DNA of 64,000 nt from Myoxocephalus aenaeus (GCA_038501785.1 JBAMJR010000083.1:80001-144000), one strand, 5' to 3'; positions 8,928 to 19,776 are shown, numbered from the stretch's first letter. A program made the numbers and translations. The notes: generated by a model not told the origin, from the sequence alone.

Positions 8928-9843
8928 TGCGTGCCTTTGTGTGTCGGGAGAGAGCGGGGCCCCAGTCCCCCATTCACTCAGTTGGATAGCTTCGACGGAG
9001 AGAAGGAGCGTGCGTCTCTGTGTGTGTCGGGAGAGAGGGGAGCTCCATTCCCCCATTCACTCAGTTGGATAGCTTCGACGGAGAGAAGGAGCGTGCGTCT
9101 CTGTGTGTGTCGGGAGAGAGGGGGGCTCCATTCCCCCATTCACTCAGTTGGATAGCTTCGACGGAGAGAAGGAGCGTGCGTGCCTGTGTGTGTCGGGAGA
9201 GAGGTGGGCTCCAGTCCCCCATTCACTTAGTTGGATAGCTTCGACGGAGAGAAGGAGCGTGCGTGCCTTTGTGTGTCGGGAGAGAGCGGGGCCCCAGTCC
9301 CCCATTCACTCAGTTGGATAGCTTCGACGGAGATAAGGAGCGTGCGTGCCTGTGTGTGTCGGGAGAGAGCGGGGCCCCAGTCCCCCATTCACTCAGTTGG
9401 ATAGATTCGACGGAGAGAAGGAGCGTATGTGCCTTTGTGTGTCGGGAGAGAGCGGGGCCCCAGTCCCCCATTCACTCAGTTGGATAGCTTCGACGGAGAG
9501 AAGGAGCGTGCGTGCCTGTGTGTGTCGGGAGAGAGCGGGGCCCCAGTCCCCCATTCACTCAGTTGGATAGATTCGACGGAGAGAAGGAGCATGCGTGTCT
9601 GTGTGTGTCGGGTGAGAGGGGGGCTCCAGTCCCCCATTCACTTAGTTGGATAGCTTCGACGGAGAGAAGGAGCGTGCGTGCCTTTGTGTGTCGGGAGAGA
9701 GCGGGGCTCCAGTCCCCATTCACTTAGTTGGATAGCTTCGACGGAGAGAAGGAGCGTGCGTGTCTGTGTGTGTCGGGAGAGAGGGGGGCTCCAGTCCCCC
9801 ATTCACTCAGTTGGATAGCTTGGACGCAGAGAAGGAGCCTGCG
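8928..9843. repeat. 83-bp minisatellite, about 11 units
   Basis: The unit contains GTGTGTCGGGAGAGAG, a CCCCATTCACT block and TTGGATAGCTTCGACGG. Successive units are 83 bp apart (for example at 9263, 9346, 9429 and 9512), with small substitutions and one unit shorter by a base or two. Because 83 is not a multiple of three, one open peptide repeat passes through all three frames. I regard these ORFs as a by-product of the repeat, not as a gene. Confidence 0.92.
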
Positions 9844-11300
9844 TGGCGCCAACTCGGGCTCGAGCACAGTGTGTCCACCCAACAGACATAAGAGTCAAAA
9901 CATATTTGTGAAAATAAATAAAGTCAATCAGCTAACACACCTCCAGACCAACATGACGGGTACAAAGTCCAGGTTGTTGACTCGTATTATCAGAGTCCTG
10001 AGCCACGTTGGACTCGCTAACTTTCATCAGGGAATCCTGAGCCACTTTCCACCTCGGGCTCGAGCACAGTGTGTCCACCCAACACACATCAGTGTGTAAA
10101 CGTATTAGTGTAAGTATGCAAACCAGCTTGCGTACCTCCACCGTGGGCTCTGTAACTTTCATCAGGGAGTCGTGAGCTACCGTGTGCTCGAGGAGCTTCA
10201 TCGTGCTTGCCACCTCGTGTTCGAGCACTGTGTCCACCCAAAACACATAAGAGTCAAAACATGTTTGTAAAAAGTAAAGCCCACCAGCTCACGTACCTCC
10301 AGACCTATATTACGGGTCTGAAGACCAGGTTTATTTACTTGTACTTGTCAGGGAGTCCTGATCCACCTCGGGCTCGAGGAGCGTCATCGTGGTTGCAACC
10401 TGAGGCTCGAAGACTGTGCCCACTCAACACACATCAGAGTCAAAACATGTTTGTGAAAGTAAGCCAACTAGCTTGCGTACCTCCAGACCTGACAAAAACA
10501 GGAAGGCTATCTACACATACGCGTGGGTCTGAGTGAACCGGGCTCGGAAAGCCACTGTTGGCTCGAGAACTTTCATCGTGGAGTCCTGAGCCATCGTGGT
10601 TGCCACCTCGATCTCACATCAGACACCCAGCACACATCAGAGTCAAAACATATTTCTGAAAGTAAAGTCAACGACGATATAACCTTCACACCTACCACCT
10701 GCATGATGTGTATGAGGTCGAGGTCGTTGACTTGTAGCGCCTCAATCTCGAGCCATGTGTCCACCCAACACACATCAGAGACCAAACATGTCTTTGTTAG
10801 TCAACTAGCTCGAGTACAATATAACCTCCAGACCTACATGGCAGGTATAAAGTCCAGGTTGTTGACTTATATTAGCAGGGAGTCCTGAGCCACCGTGGGC
10901 TTGGGAACATACATCAGGGAGTCCAGAGCGACCGTGGGCTTGAGGAGCCTCGTCGTGGTGGCCAACACGGGCTCGAAAAGCTTCATGGTGGAGCCCCCCT
11001 CAATCTCGAGCACCGAGATCAGAGTCAAAACTTTTCTCATTTCACCCCGAAGACAACGGGAGGATTGGCGAGGTACATACTTGTGTGCGGGTCACTCTGA
11101 CCCGAGGACAACGGGAGCATGTGGAAATACACACAGGGTCATTTCGACCCGAGGACAACGGGAAGGATACCTACACATACACGTGGCTCAGAGTGACTCT
11201 GGCTCGAGAAGCCTCGTTGTGCAGCCCCATCAATCTCGAGCACCGTGTGTCCACCCAACACACAGAGTCAAGTCATATCTTTGAAAGTAAAGTCAACTAG
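9844..11300. repeat. Degenerate tandem repeat of about 190 bp
   Basis: The block GTCCACCCAACACACATCAG, with variants and followed by AGTCAAAACAT and AAGTCAA, recurs near 9873, 10071, 10231, 10420, 10630, 10756 and 11246. Between copies are shared phrases such as AAGTCCAGGTTGTTGACT and CCTCCAGACC. Spacing and sequence are irregular, as expected of an old satellite-like array. No gene is seen. Confidence 0.75.
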
Positions 11301-11647
11301 CTCAAGTACAATATAACCTCCAGACATACATGACAGGTATGAAGTCCAGGTTGTTGACTTTTATTATCAGGGGTCCTGAGCATTCGTGGTCCCGAGAACT
11401 TTTAGCAGGGAGTCCTGAGCCAATGTGGGTCTGAGAACTTTCATCAGGGAGTGTCGGGTTAGCGAGACATACACGGGGATCACATTAACCCGATGACAAC
11501 AGAGAGATGGTGAGATATACACGGGGTCGTTCTGACCCGAGGACAACGGGAGGATGTGTAGGTCCACGTGGGTCACTGTGACCCGAGGAAACGGGATCAT
11601 GTAGAAAAACCCACTGGGTCATTTTGACCCCAGGACAACGGGCTGCG

Positions 11648-11679
<32 letters not shown>

Positions 11680-11700
11680 CACTCGTACGCGGGTCATTTT
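11050..11700. repeat. Minisatellite with palindromic GGGTCA...TGACCC motif
   Basis: The phrase GACCCGAGGACAACGGGA, preceded by GGTCA plus a few bases, recurs at about 55-60 bp intervals around 11090, 11145, 11490, 11535, 11580, 11625 and 11695. Between 11200 and 11460 it is interleaved with the 190-bp repeat. A (CATA)n run lies at 11648-11672. Confidence 0.75.
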
Positions 11701-11721
11701 GAACCCAAGGACAACAGGAGG

Positions 11722-12300
11722 GTTAAGCTTAAGATGATATATATCTGGTGAAATTGTTTATTTAAACCTGCTGACAAACTGACTAGTTTCTGCACTTGTG
11801 AAACAAGTATATGAGCAGACGTGACTCCTTACGGTCGTGAACTCCTTTTGGCTCGGTGCCCAACTCATATTAAACAAAAATGTGTGTGATCAGCCTACTT
11901 GGCTTTATGATCTAAACATATTGAACTTGTACACTATGCGTATTCCCAGAATTGTGTAAACAAATTGAAATGAATATTCCTATTCTTCAGTGGCCTGTTA
12001 GGCTTAAGATGATATATACCTGGTGAAGTTGTTTAATTAAACCTGCTAACAATATGACTAGTTTCTGCACTTGTGAAACAAGTACATGAGCAGACGTGAC
12101 TCCTTACGGTCGTGAACTCCTTTTGGCTCGGTGCCCAACTCATATTAAACAAAAATGTGTGTGATCATAACGATCTAAACATATTGACCTTGTACACTAT
12201 GCGTATTCCCAGAATTGTGTATCTGCAGGCTTATCTTCTAATAAATCCTCTTAGACAGATGGAATAAATTGAAATGAATATTCCTATTCTTCATAATTAT
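11722..12300. repeat. Two direct copies of a unit of about 275 bp
   Basis: TTAAGATGATATATA(T/C)CTGGTGAA begins copies at about 11726 and 12003, and the two stay more than 90% alike by eye through CCTTACGGTCGTGAACTCC and ATTAAACAAAAATGTGTGTGATCA. The second copy has lost a short piece and gained about 45 bp near its end. No coding potential is seen. Confidence 0.8.
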
Positions 12301-12865
12301 GGCTAATAATAGTGTCCATGTAACAGTGCAAAACTTAGTCTCTGTGTGGATCTTCCTTCATGTCGTCCAGGGTCCGCGATTAGCATTAGCATGCTACATC
12401 CATGGCCGGGCCTCACTGCGTCTCGCCAGCAGGTACTCGAGCGGCCTGTCGTCGCGGTAGTCCCTCGTGTTCGCGGCTGTGTACCTGCCTCTCTCTGGTG
12501 GTACGTGGTCTCCGGTACTCCCGGTCGTTGTGGCAGCTCCGGTTGTCCCATCTGGCTGGCCTCCTGCTGCGCCGTCGATGTGCGTCTGAAGCTTCGTCCG
12601 TTAGCTCGATTGCTAATCACGGCCTGCGGTCCGGGGGAGTCCTTCTGGAGCTCACCGAAGGCTGCGGGACCGCCTGTGCTGCGCTGTCAGCCCTCGGGTA
12701 GGTGTTGTCGGGTACCGTGGGTGTTTGGTTCCTCCGCACATGGTCCACGGTTGTGGTTCTGTCGGTTTTCGTGAGCTAAAGTTGCTAATATTAGCGTCAG
12801 CTTAGTTAGCCGTACATGCTAAGTAGCCATGGTCCCCTCAGGCTGAGGGGTGATGTAAGGTGGAA
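12301..12865. other. GC-rich stretch, no recognised gene
   Basis: It contains several short ORFs on both strands, none of which I recognise, and GCTAGC/GCTAAT-type motifs (near 12600 and 12780-12830) that are common in fish upstream regions and transposon leaders. It could be a promoter or 5' leader fragment. Confidence 0.3.
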
Positions 12866-13010
12866 GATGAAAAAAAGTTTTTTTGAAGCTTCGTTGAGTT
12901 TAACCTTTTATTAGGTTTAAATAAACAGAAATAAATCAAATAAAAAACATGAAAGTTTCGGCTACTATAAGCCTTCCTCAGTCATATAAAAGGTTTAAAA
13001 CAAATAAACA
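12866..13010 (-). mobile_element. Penelope-like terminal repeat fragment
   Basis: Read on the minus strand this is an A/T-rich end with a hammerhead-like core (12955-12981) and a TTTATTTGATTTATTT stretch. Penelope-like retroelements carry such cores in their terminal repeats. Its orientation is opposite to the Penelope ORF downstream (15.8-18.0 kb). It is therefore either a solo fragment of another copy or part of the inverted terminal structure that Penelope elements sometimes form. Confidence 0.45.
12955..12981 (-). ncRNA. Hammerhead-ribozyme-like core
   Basis: On the minus strand the order is CTGAGGA, a short helix II (AGGC...GCC closing a loop TTATAGTA), then GAAAC. This matches the conserved hammerhead pattern CUGANGA-helix II-GAAA. 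Hammerhead motifs are known from Penelope-like elements. I could not pair a clear helix I or place a cleavage site with certainty, so self-cleavage is doubtful for this copy. Confidence 0.45.
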
Positions 13011-14200
13011 AATAAAAATAAACTTGCATCCTGCAGAGCGGGTGGAGCAACCAGCTCCCCCCTGTTATCCAGTGCTGAAAGAAAGTTCACCCGAGCGCAT
13101 GTGCTATTAAGCAGGTGAGTCGCATCATATCTGACGTCACTTATGCGACCGCCAATGTGAGGCCTGCCCCTCACAGTCCCCAAGTGGGAATTTAAAGCAA
13201 TAGAACGGACTTTTGTCCCTAGTGTTGCAGTCCTTTTGGCCTAATCATTAAGACAGTATACATTGTGTTGAACTCTTCTTCATGTATAAACACATTTATA
13301 CATACACAATAGTATTCATGAAAACAAAAGGAGGATATGAACTGGAGAGACTGTATTCTTGCACATAAGGTCACCAGACTAAAACATTGTTTGTCAGAAT
13401 TTGACATATATATTGAAACCTTTTAACTTTAATTAAAGTGCTCTCAAATTGTAAACGTGTACATATAGCTTTTCTACAAATTCTGTGATGTGAAGCTTGT
13501 AACCAGTGTTCCCCTTTTAGGGTTAAAGTACTCTAATAGTGTACAGATGTACGTAAACCACTCTACAGTCAGTGTGATACAAATGATGTTGATGAATGCC
13601 CCCGTAAGGGGTTAAAATAATTGCAAATTTAGTATCTGTTGTGGTTAGAGATGAAATTATAAGTTATGATTAGGGCTTTGATGACACTGGGTTGAGTTCA
13701 GAGTGAAACCCTAAGGTAAGTGGATCTAAAATAACCATTTTCTGTGATACAGATACCCGGAAAAGTCTCAGAGAAGCAGTAGGTGTTGCCGTCAAGCTGA
13801 AGAGCTGTCACGGGCCCCGGGAAGCCCACGAGAAGAGCAGGACAGGTGCCAGTAGAGACTGGCTGGTGGGGTCAGGTTTTTGGGAATCCTCCTGTTGATA
13901 ACCAGTGCAGGATCCCCGGTGCACTCCTCTTTTCTGGCCCACGTCCCGACTCCAGGGTCTCCCAGGTCGCCGCAGCAACTCTCCATCCATCAGCTTCCAG
14001 CATGTATGTGCATATGTCCTTGAAAACAATCATAGATTAGTGTTTATCACAGGCTTGGGTAAGCATATCAATTGTGTTGTGTCAGACTTTAGGTAGATGA
14101 TGAGTTTACAAAATGTGTCATGTTGAACTTCAGTAGCATGGTAAGTATCTATGATGTGTGTGTGTGTGTGTGTCTCATGTCAGACTTTAGGTAGATTGCA
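13011..14200. other. No recognised gene
   Basis: The sequence is mixed, with scattered short ORFs that show no family likeness. A (GT)n run lies at about 14155-14172. Near 13420-13620 the phrases TTAAAGT(G/A)CTCT and GT(A/G)CA(T/G)ATG recur loosely, hinting at an old duplication. Confidence 0.4.
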
Positions 14201-14610
14201 TTAAGATGGCGCCGTGCCAGCGGCTGCCTGTCGCCGTAGCTGCCTGTATGTTTTCTCTTTTACTTTATTTTTTCCACTTTTCCTCTCTTCTTCTTTTTCT
14301 TTTATTCCATGTTTGGTTTAAATTACGCGTAGACAACGGACCGTAACTTTTTCGCAACTTTCTCGTGGCTTTTTTGATTACTTTTCCGTTTGTAACTGAG
14401 AGCCACAAACATAACAATGACTGGGACCATTGTTTTTTCACGCGCTCAGCTGATCGCGCTGTGCAAACCACAGCCTGGAGCCGGGCCTGTGATCCCTTTG
14501 GAGCTACGGAGAAGGGCTCGGGGCTGCAGGTCGGGTGCTAAGAGGAGGGCTAAAACGAGGAAATACAAACCCTCGGTACCGGCGATTATAACGGGGAACG
14601 TGAGGTCGTG
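14201..14610 (+). mobile_element. LINE-like 5' head fused to the Penelope composite
   Basis: It opens with AAGATGGCGCC, a YY1-type motif common at the first base of vertebrate LINEs, and then a pyrimidine-rich leader. A 64-aa ORF (14417-14611) contains RRRARGCRSGAKRRAK and ends in GNVRS. In fish LINEs that phrase leads into the endonuclease domain, but here it stops at a tandem 8-bp duplication (TGAGGTCG twice, 14601-14616). The next ORF continues in another frame. Confidence 0.5.
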
Positions 14611-14615
14611 AGGTC

Positions 14616-15821
14616 GTGTGGCCTCCCCTCTCACGGGACGAGCAGGCTGCACCTCCACCCCCTCGAGCCAGAAGGACCGCAGCAGCTAGAGGAGGAAGAC
14701 GAGAGGAGACACCTGTTCATGCGGCCGACACACGAGCTTCGGAGGACCCGCTGCCCTCCACACGAGCTTCGGAGGACCCGCTGCCCTCCACACAAGCTTC
14801 GGAGGACCCGCTGCCCTCCACACGAGCTTCGGAGGACCCGCTGCCCTCCACACAAACCGCTTTGACAGAGAACCAAAGCCCGCTACAGACCTGCAGCTCA
14901 GAGGACGAATCCTCATCGGCTCCAGACGGCGATGCCACGCCTGAGATAGTGGAGATCACGTCCACCCCAGAACAACTCCTGCCTCTCCCACAGAGACCAA
15001 GACAACTACTGCCCCGCCCCTTCTTCCCCTTGTCTCCGAACATTCGGACCAAGCCACGCTCTCGCTCCGCACCTGGCAGCCATAAGGAGCTGTCAGTCGG
15101 AGACTCTTCGGATGAATCCATGAACGTGGAGCTGGACAGGCTCCTTGAGGATGACCTGACAAGCACATCCATCGTTACACCGATGACAGTGAATAGACTT
15201 CACACAGCAGTCCAGACCCGCCTGGTCTCATCCCCACCACCATCACCCGCAGATGAACGCTCCACACCAGCAGCAACGAGATCTCGCCGACCCACACAGC
15301 ACTTCTCTTCAAACAACAAGATAAAAGACTGGACTATGAATGTGAGAGACAAGTGGGTCATCATAGGAGACTCGAATGTCAACAGATTCCCGGCATATAA
15401 CATCGCGGACCTGCAAATAGAATCCTTCCCGGGGGCCACCTTCAGGAACGGAGAGGCCATCCTGGAGTCCATCTCATCGGAGGTGGAGGTCGACAACATG
15501 ATCCTGTCCTTCGGAATCTGCAACAGAGGACAGAAGGCCGAACAAACGGCCATAAAGCAGCTTCAGGGAATGCTGAGGATGGCACGGAGCCAATTCCCCT
15601 GCACCCGGATTCACATCCCACAAATAAACTATGACTCTGGCCTGCCGGCAAAAGAAAGACATCGTCTGGACCAGCTCAACACCCACATCGCTTCTCTCGA
15701 GGACCACATCCCGTTGCTGCCGGCCTCGCAGTTCCACACGAGCCCAGACAACATCCACTGGACCCCGGCGACGGCGAAGGTGATCCTGGACCATTGGTGT
15801 AATACTTGTAATTTAAATTGA
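14616..15821 (+). CDS. Retroelement ORF1 with SGNH-hydrolase domain
   Basis: About 400 codons. The frame is open from 14604 without a good ATG, so the 5' end is probably lost to the 8-bp duplication upstream. The first part is low-complexity and holds four perfect-length 10-aa repeats (14731-14850). The C-terminal 170 residues look like an SGNH/GDSL hydrolase: WVIIGDSN carries the block I nucleophile Ser, and DNIHW near the end gives the DxxH block V. Esterase-like ORF1 proteins are known in several LINEs, and GDSL hydrolases are known in rotifer Penelope-type giant elements. The role in retrotransposition is unclear. Its stop codon overlaps the start of the Penelope frame. Confidence 0.65.
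   Translation: MWPPLSRDEQAAPPPPRARRTAAARGGRREETPVHAADTRASEDPLPSTRASEDPLPSTQASEDPLPSTRASEDPLPSTQTALTENQSPLQTCSSEDESSSAPDGDATPEIVEITSTPEQLLPLPQRPRQLLPRPFFPLSPNIRTKPRSRSAPGSHKELSVGDSSDESMNVELDRLLEDDLTSTSIVTPMTVNRLHTAVQTRLVSSPPPSPADERSTPAATRSRRPTQHFSSNNKIKDWTMNVRDKWVIIGDSNVNRFPAYNIADLQIESFPGATFRNGEAILESISSEVEVDNMILSFGICNRGQKAEQTAIKQLQGMLRMARSQFPCTRIHIPQINYDSGLPAKERHRLDQLNTHIASLEDHIPLLPASQFHTSPDNIHWTPATAKVILDHWCNTCNLN
14731..14850 (+). repeat. Four 30-bp repeats inside ORF1
   Basis: Four direct repeats of exactly 30 bp start at 14731, 14761, 14791 and 14821. They encode RASEDPLPST-type decapeptides in the ORF1 frame. Only a G/A change (CACGAGC to CACAAGC) separates them, so the expansion is recent. 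Confidence 0.95.
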
Positions 15822-18008
15822 ATGTCCCCAGTAACCTGCCTAACCAGGGGGGGATTAAGACTGTTCTCAATTTATCTAAATCATTCCAATGCACAGAAGC
15901 ACAATTTTCCCTTCTAAATAAGGGACTAAATTTCATCCCCACAAGGGGCATTAATGCCAATATTGTTGAACAGGCCCGCTTCGACCTGCAACAATATCAC
16001 AGGAGATTGAAACTAGCTGCGTACTATGAAGGTTCTCCTACCTCAGAAAAGCTGCCGTTCACGACAAAGTCCACTTGGTCTCCTCCACAGTCAGTAATCC
16101 CACAAGAAATTATCAAATTAATTGACACGGATCTGAACTACTTTCATGATAACTTTGGCGCTCACCTGTCTCCGGCAAATCTCAGTCCACAGGAAGTCCA
16201 GGCCCTCCTAGAACTGAGCAAAAACAAAAACATTGTAATTAAGCCAGCAGACAAAGGGAGCGCTATTGTGATCATGGACAAACAACAATATTTATGGGAA
16301 GGCTATAGGCAACTGAACGACCCCAAATATTATGTGAAACTAAAAAAAAAACCATCTTCTGGGACACAATTCCTTTGGTTCATAAAATCCTCCAAACATT
16401 GTATGACAAAAAATTTATCAACATGAAACAAAAATATTATTTAATGGGTGATTCAGAAACCAGAGCCAGGATCTTCTATATGTTACCAAAGATACATGAA
16501 GATCCCACAAAGTGGAGCAGACCAAATGAAATCCCTCCAGGGAGACCCATCGTGTCAGACTGCAGCAGCGAAACGTATCGTACAGCAGAATATATTGACT
16601 CCTTTCTCAATCCTCTCTCCATGACCCATCCCAGCTACATTAAGGACACGTACCATTTTGTTAATTTGATCAAGGATCTAATAATCCCACAAAACGCTAT
16701 TCTCTTCACCATTGACATTGATAGTTTATACACCAACATTGACAGTACAGAAGGAATACAGGCAGTTAAAGAAGCCTTTCAAAAAAATCCAAACAAACAT
16801 AGACCGGAAAAAGAACTAATCCAACTCTTGGAAATCAATTTGAACCGTAACGACTTCACATTCAATCAGGAATTCTTCCTACAGATTAAAGGAACGGCCA
16901 TGGGGAAAAAGTTTGCCCCGGCATATGCCAATATTTTCATGGCACAGTGGGAGACTTCGGCCCTCGAGGCCTGTCCTCTAAAGCCTCTCCACTATTATAG
17001 GTATTTAGACGACATATGGGGAGTATGGTCACATTCTATGGAGGAGTTTGAGAAATTTATCAATATTCTACACACTCACAGAGAGTCTATCAAAATAAAG
17101 TCCACTAAGAGTCTGGAATCAGTCGATTTCCTCGACACAACCACTTTTAAAGGCCACAAATTCCTAGAATCTGGCACATTGGACGTTAAGGTTTTCTTTA
17201 AAGAGACAGACACCCATGCCTTGCTCTTCAAAAACAGTTTTCACCCCAAGCACACGTTTGCAGGCCTCATCAAATCCCAGTTACTCCGATTTCACCGAAT
17301 TTGCACTAGATCTGAAGACTTTAAACAAGCAGTCAAAATTCTCTTTCAAGCCCTGTCCACCAGGGGGTACTGCAGGTCTTTCTGCAGACAAGGCCTTAAA
17401 CACTTTTTGAAGAGCAAACCCACTCTTGTGACCTCTTATATTCCTCTCATCACGACGTACTCACCTTCCACCTTGGACCTGGCTAGGAAATGCAGGAAGA
17501 ACTTTGACAGGATGAGCACAGCCTCCACATTGTTACAGGACTGTACCATCATGCCAGCATTCAGAAGAAATAAGAATCTGCAGGAATATCTGGTCAGGGC
17601 CAAGATTCAGGTCACAGCTAAACCTAAATCAAAGGGAAATATTTCAAGCACAAAGAGTGGTTTAAGAATCAAAACACAGGGGAGGTGTTTCAAAGTCGGA
17701 CCAGGGGAAACCTCACCACAAATAATTGTGTTTATTTAATTTCTTGTATGTCTTGTAAGTCACAATATGTGGGGGAAACGGGCAATTCGCTCTCGACCAG
17801 GTTTGCCCAACACAAATATAACTTTGTACACAAAAAGAAATTATACACCCCACTAGTGGCACACATGCTGCAACATGGATGGGAGGCCCTACAGGTCACC
17901 ATCATTGAAAGCAACCGCAGGTGGAAAACCACACAGAGGAGAGCAGCAGAAAGACGCTGGATATCTCTCCTGGGTACCAAGGATCCAGGGGGTCTTAATG
18001 AACACTGA
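15818..18008 (+). pseudogene. Penelope-like reverse transcriptase with GIY-YIG endonuclease, two frameshifts
   Basis: Three successive frames make one protein of about 725 codons. Frame 1 (15818-16350) holds the N-terminal blocks LLNKGLNFIPT and IVIKPADKGSAIVI. Frame 2 (16375-17739) is the RT, with YMLPKIHE, GRPIVSDC, FTIDIDSLYTNI, GTAMGKKFAPAYAN and catalytic YLDD in RYLDDIWGVW. Frame 3 (17685-18008) is the GIY-YIG nuclease, with CVYLISC, QYVGETG, R and H in STRFAQH, and a late Glu. The changes of frame fall at a run of ten A residues (16342-16351) and near 17700-17725. RT followed by GIY-YIG is diagnostic of endonuclease-positive Penelope-like elements; the fish Neptune/Poseidon groups are the likely relatives. 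Confidence 0.88.
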
Positions 18009-18100
18009 GGGGGGAGGGGGAGGGGGACCGGAGAAGGACCGTGCATGGGGATCTCCATTGCTTTTCAGCAGTGGGATCCCAAAAACCTTGTCCCCCTTCC

Positions 18101-18120
18101 GTAATCCTAACCCTAACCCT
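18101..18120. repeat. Short telomere-like motif
   Basis: CCTAACCCTAACCCT is just over two units of the vertebrate telomere repeat (C-rich strand). Another short piece, AACCCTAACCC, lies at about 26582-26592. Both border repeat boundaries. They are too short to call interstitial telomere arrays. Confidence 0.6.
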
Positions 18121-18680
18121 TTTAATAACGTTAAAAGTACAGCTAAATTGAGTCGTGGGAAAAAGACGGCAACAATCGTGCGACTTCAAACCCCATCCAA
18201 CCTTGCTCACCTCCCGACCCCGGGCCTCCAAACTTAAGCCCACCCCCGGAGTTAAAACACATTATTCGCTCGATTTAGGGAACCGGACCCCTGGTCCTAT
18301 AGAGTAAGACGGCGGGGACAAGTCCTGACGGGGCGCACACGTGCGTTCACGCAGCCATTCCCAAACGCATACACATGCACACAGATCAGCAGGAAACGGT
18401 CCAAACTGCTTGAAATCGCAACGGAGCATTGCATCGGAGGCCTTTGACGTGGTACTGGAAGCACGAGTGTGCAGACCGTATGGGGAGAGTGGGCCAACTC
18501 AAAGCCGCGGACACGCTGCCAGCCCGGTACAGCCTGGGAAACTATGGATGCAAGTTAACCAGTTTATGCTGGCTCGAGCGTGCAGTAACGCCGGCGGCCA
18601 GCGGGGGCAGCCAAAGGCACCACGATTCCAAGGAAAGCTATGCTGGGAGGTGTAGTCCCCGACGCCCGGCGGCAATGCTA
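18120..18680. repeat. Dispersed GC-rich repeat, copy A
   Basis: This starts at TTAATAACGTTAAAAGTACAG and ends near GTGTAGTCCCCGACGCCC. Its first half recurs at 26144-26394. Its second half (from CAGATCAGCAGGAAACGG) recurs at 24740-25037, with about 200 bp deleted between the two parts in that copy. Parts are distantly related to the spacer at 1350-1480. It has no convincing ORF or terminal repeats, so the class is unknown. Confidence 0.8.
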
Positions 18681-18920
18681 TTTTGTAGTGCTCCTCCGTG
18701 AACCCCGCGCACACAGCTACATAGAAAAAAAGAGGCAATACTTTCTCATGATCTAATTTGCACAAATGACATATGAACCCCCAAATGGCATGCTGCAGTT
18801 GTACTGCAATCGTAAAAAAAACAGCTTAGCACACTTGACACAAGCATGCATTGTTCGTAAACAAGCACCTACACTGTACCAAGATAACATATTTTTTTCT
18901 AAGCAGTGGCTAAATACAAA

Positions 18921-19002
18921 AATTAATACAAAATAAATTAACTATTTCAACAGTAAATACACAGGTTTACTGTTGAAATAGTTAATTTATTTTGTATTAA
19001 TT
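18921..19002. repeat. Perfect 37-bp inverted repeat, 8-nt loop
   Basis: Arms 18921-18957 and 18966-19002 are perfect reverse complements, separated by TACACAGG. The arms are A/T-rich (AATTAATACAAAATAAATTA at the outer end). Perfection over 37 bp suggests recent origin by a template switch or fold-back event. Confidence 0.95.
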
Positions 19003-19054
19003 AATTATTTTGAACTTATTGCAAAGTACAACAGTTCATCTTAAGGAATGTTCC

Positions 19055-19097
19055 TAAAATTTCCCCTCGGGGATTAATAAAGTATATATTCATTAGT
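19055..19097 (+). mobile_element. 3' tail of a LINE
   Basis: TTTCCCCTCGGGGATTAATAAAGTATAT matches the short hairpin plus tail that ends many fish CR1/L2-type LINEs. Only the tail is present. Confidence 0.6.
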
Positions 19098-19776
19098 CAT
19101 TAATTCAAACGGTGATGTCGATGTGGCCCAAATCCCCCATACCCAAAGCCCAAGAGCCTCAGCGTGACAGGGAGGTATGTATAAGGCTCGACATTGGGTA
19201 AAATCACCCTCAGAATGCCATACAGTGCCCTGGAGGCCACTTGACCTATAACCTTTGACAATCCCTTCAGCCAGAGCCGCAGTCTATCTAATTTGGTCAT
19301 AATCTTCACCAATGCATTGTTTCAGGACGAGCCTGCACTGCCACCTGCTGGAAAACACACGTGTGTACACCATTGGATGCAACAGGTCCGTAGTCATGGG
19401 ATGTGTAGTCCAATGTCAGCGGTCGAACATCACATGTAATTCGAGGACCCACAACCGCAGCATGCTAATGAAGTGGGTGGGTGTCTGCCAGCTCAGCCAC
19501 TCAGAAGACAGCCAGAGTCTCCTACAGGTATCCTGTCTCGTCAAAGAAGTATTTCCACCGGCTTTGACAACAGCGTAAGTTCACTTTCTCAAGGGAATTT
19601 GCATGCAGTTGTTAAGTGATAATGTTTTGCCTGCTTTATTGACTTGATATAACTACTCGACACACGTTTCTGCCACTTTTAACCGGCGTACGTGCCAGTT
19701 AATTGTGTACACTGTGCGGGAAATGCTGTTTCCCAAAGCACCTGATGGTACTTCATTTATTTGTTTTCCTTCTCAG
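19098..19776. other. No recognised gene
   Basis: This is intergenic or intronic sequence upstream of the exon at 19777. Short ORFs on both strands show no family likeness. Confidence 0.35.

Noticed and set aside
8931..9727. Series of 71-74 aa ORFs with a cysteine-containing repeat peptide
   Set aside because: They are one 83-bp minisatellite read in successive frames; no start context, splice signals or family likeness.
18101..18120. Interstitial telomere array
   Set aside because: Only about two CCCTAA units, too short to differ from chance in repeat-rich DNA.
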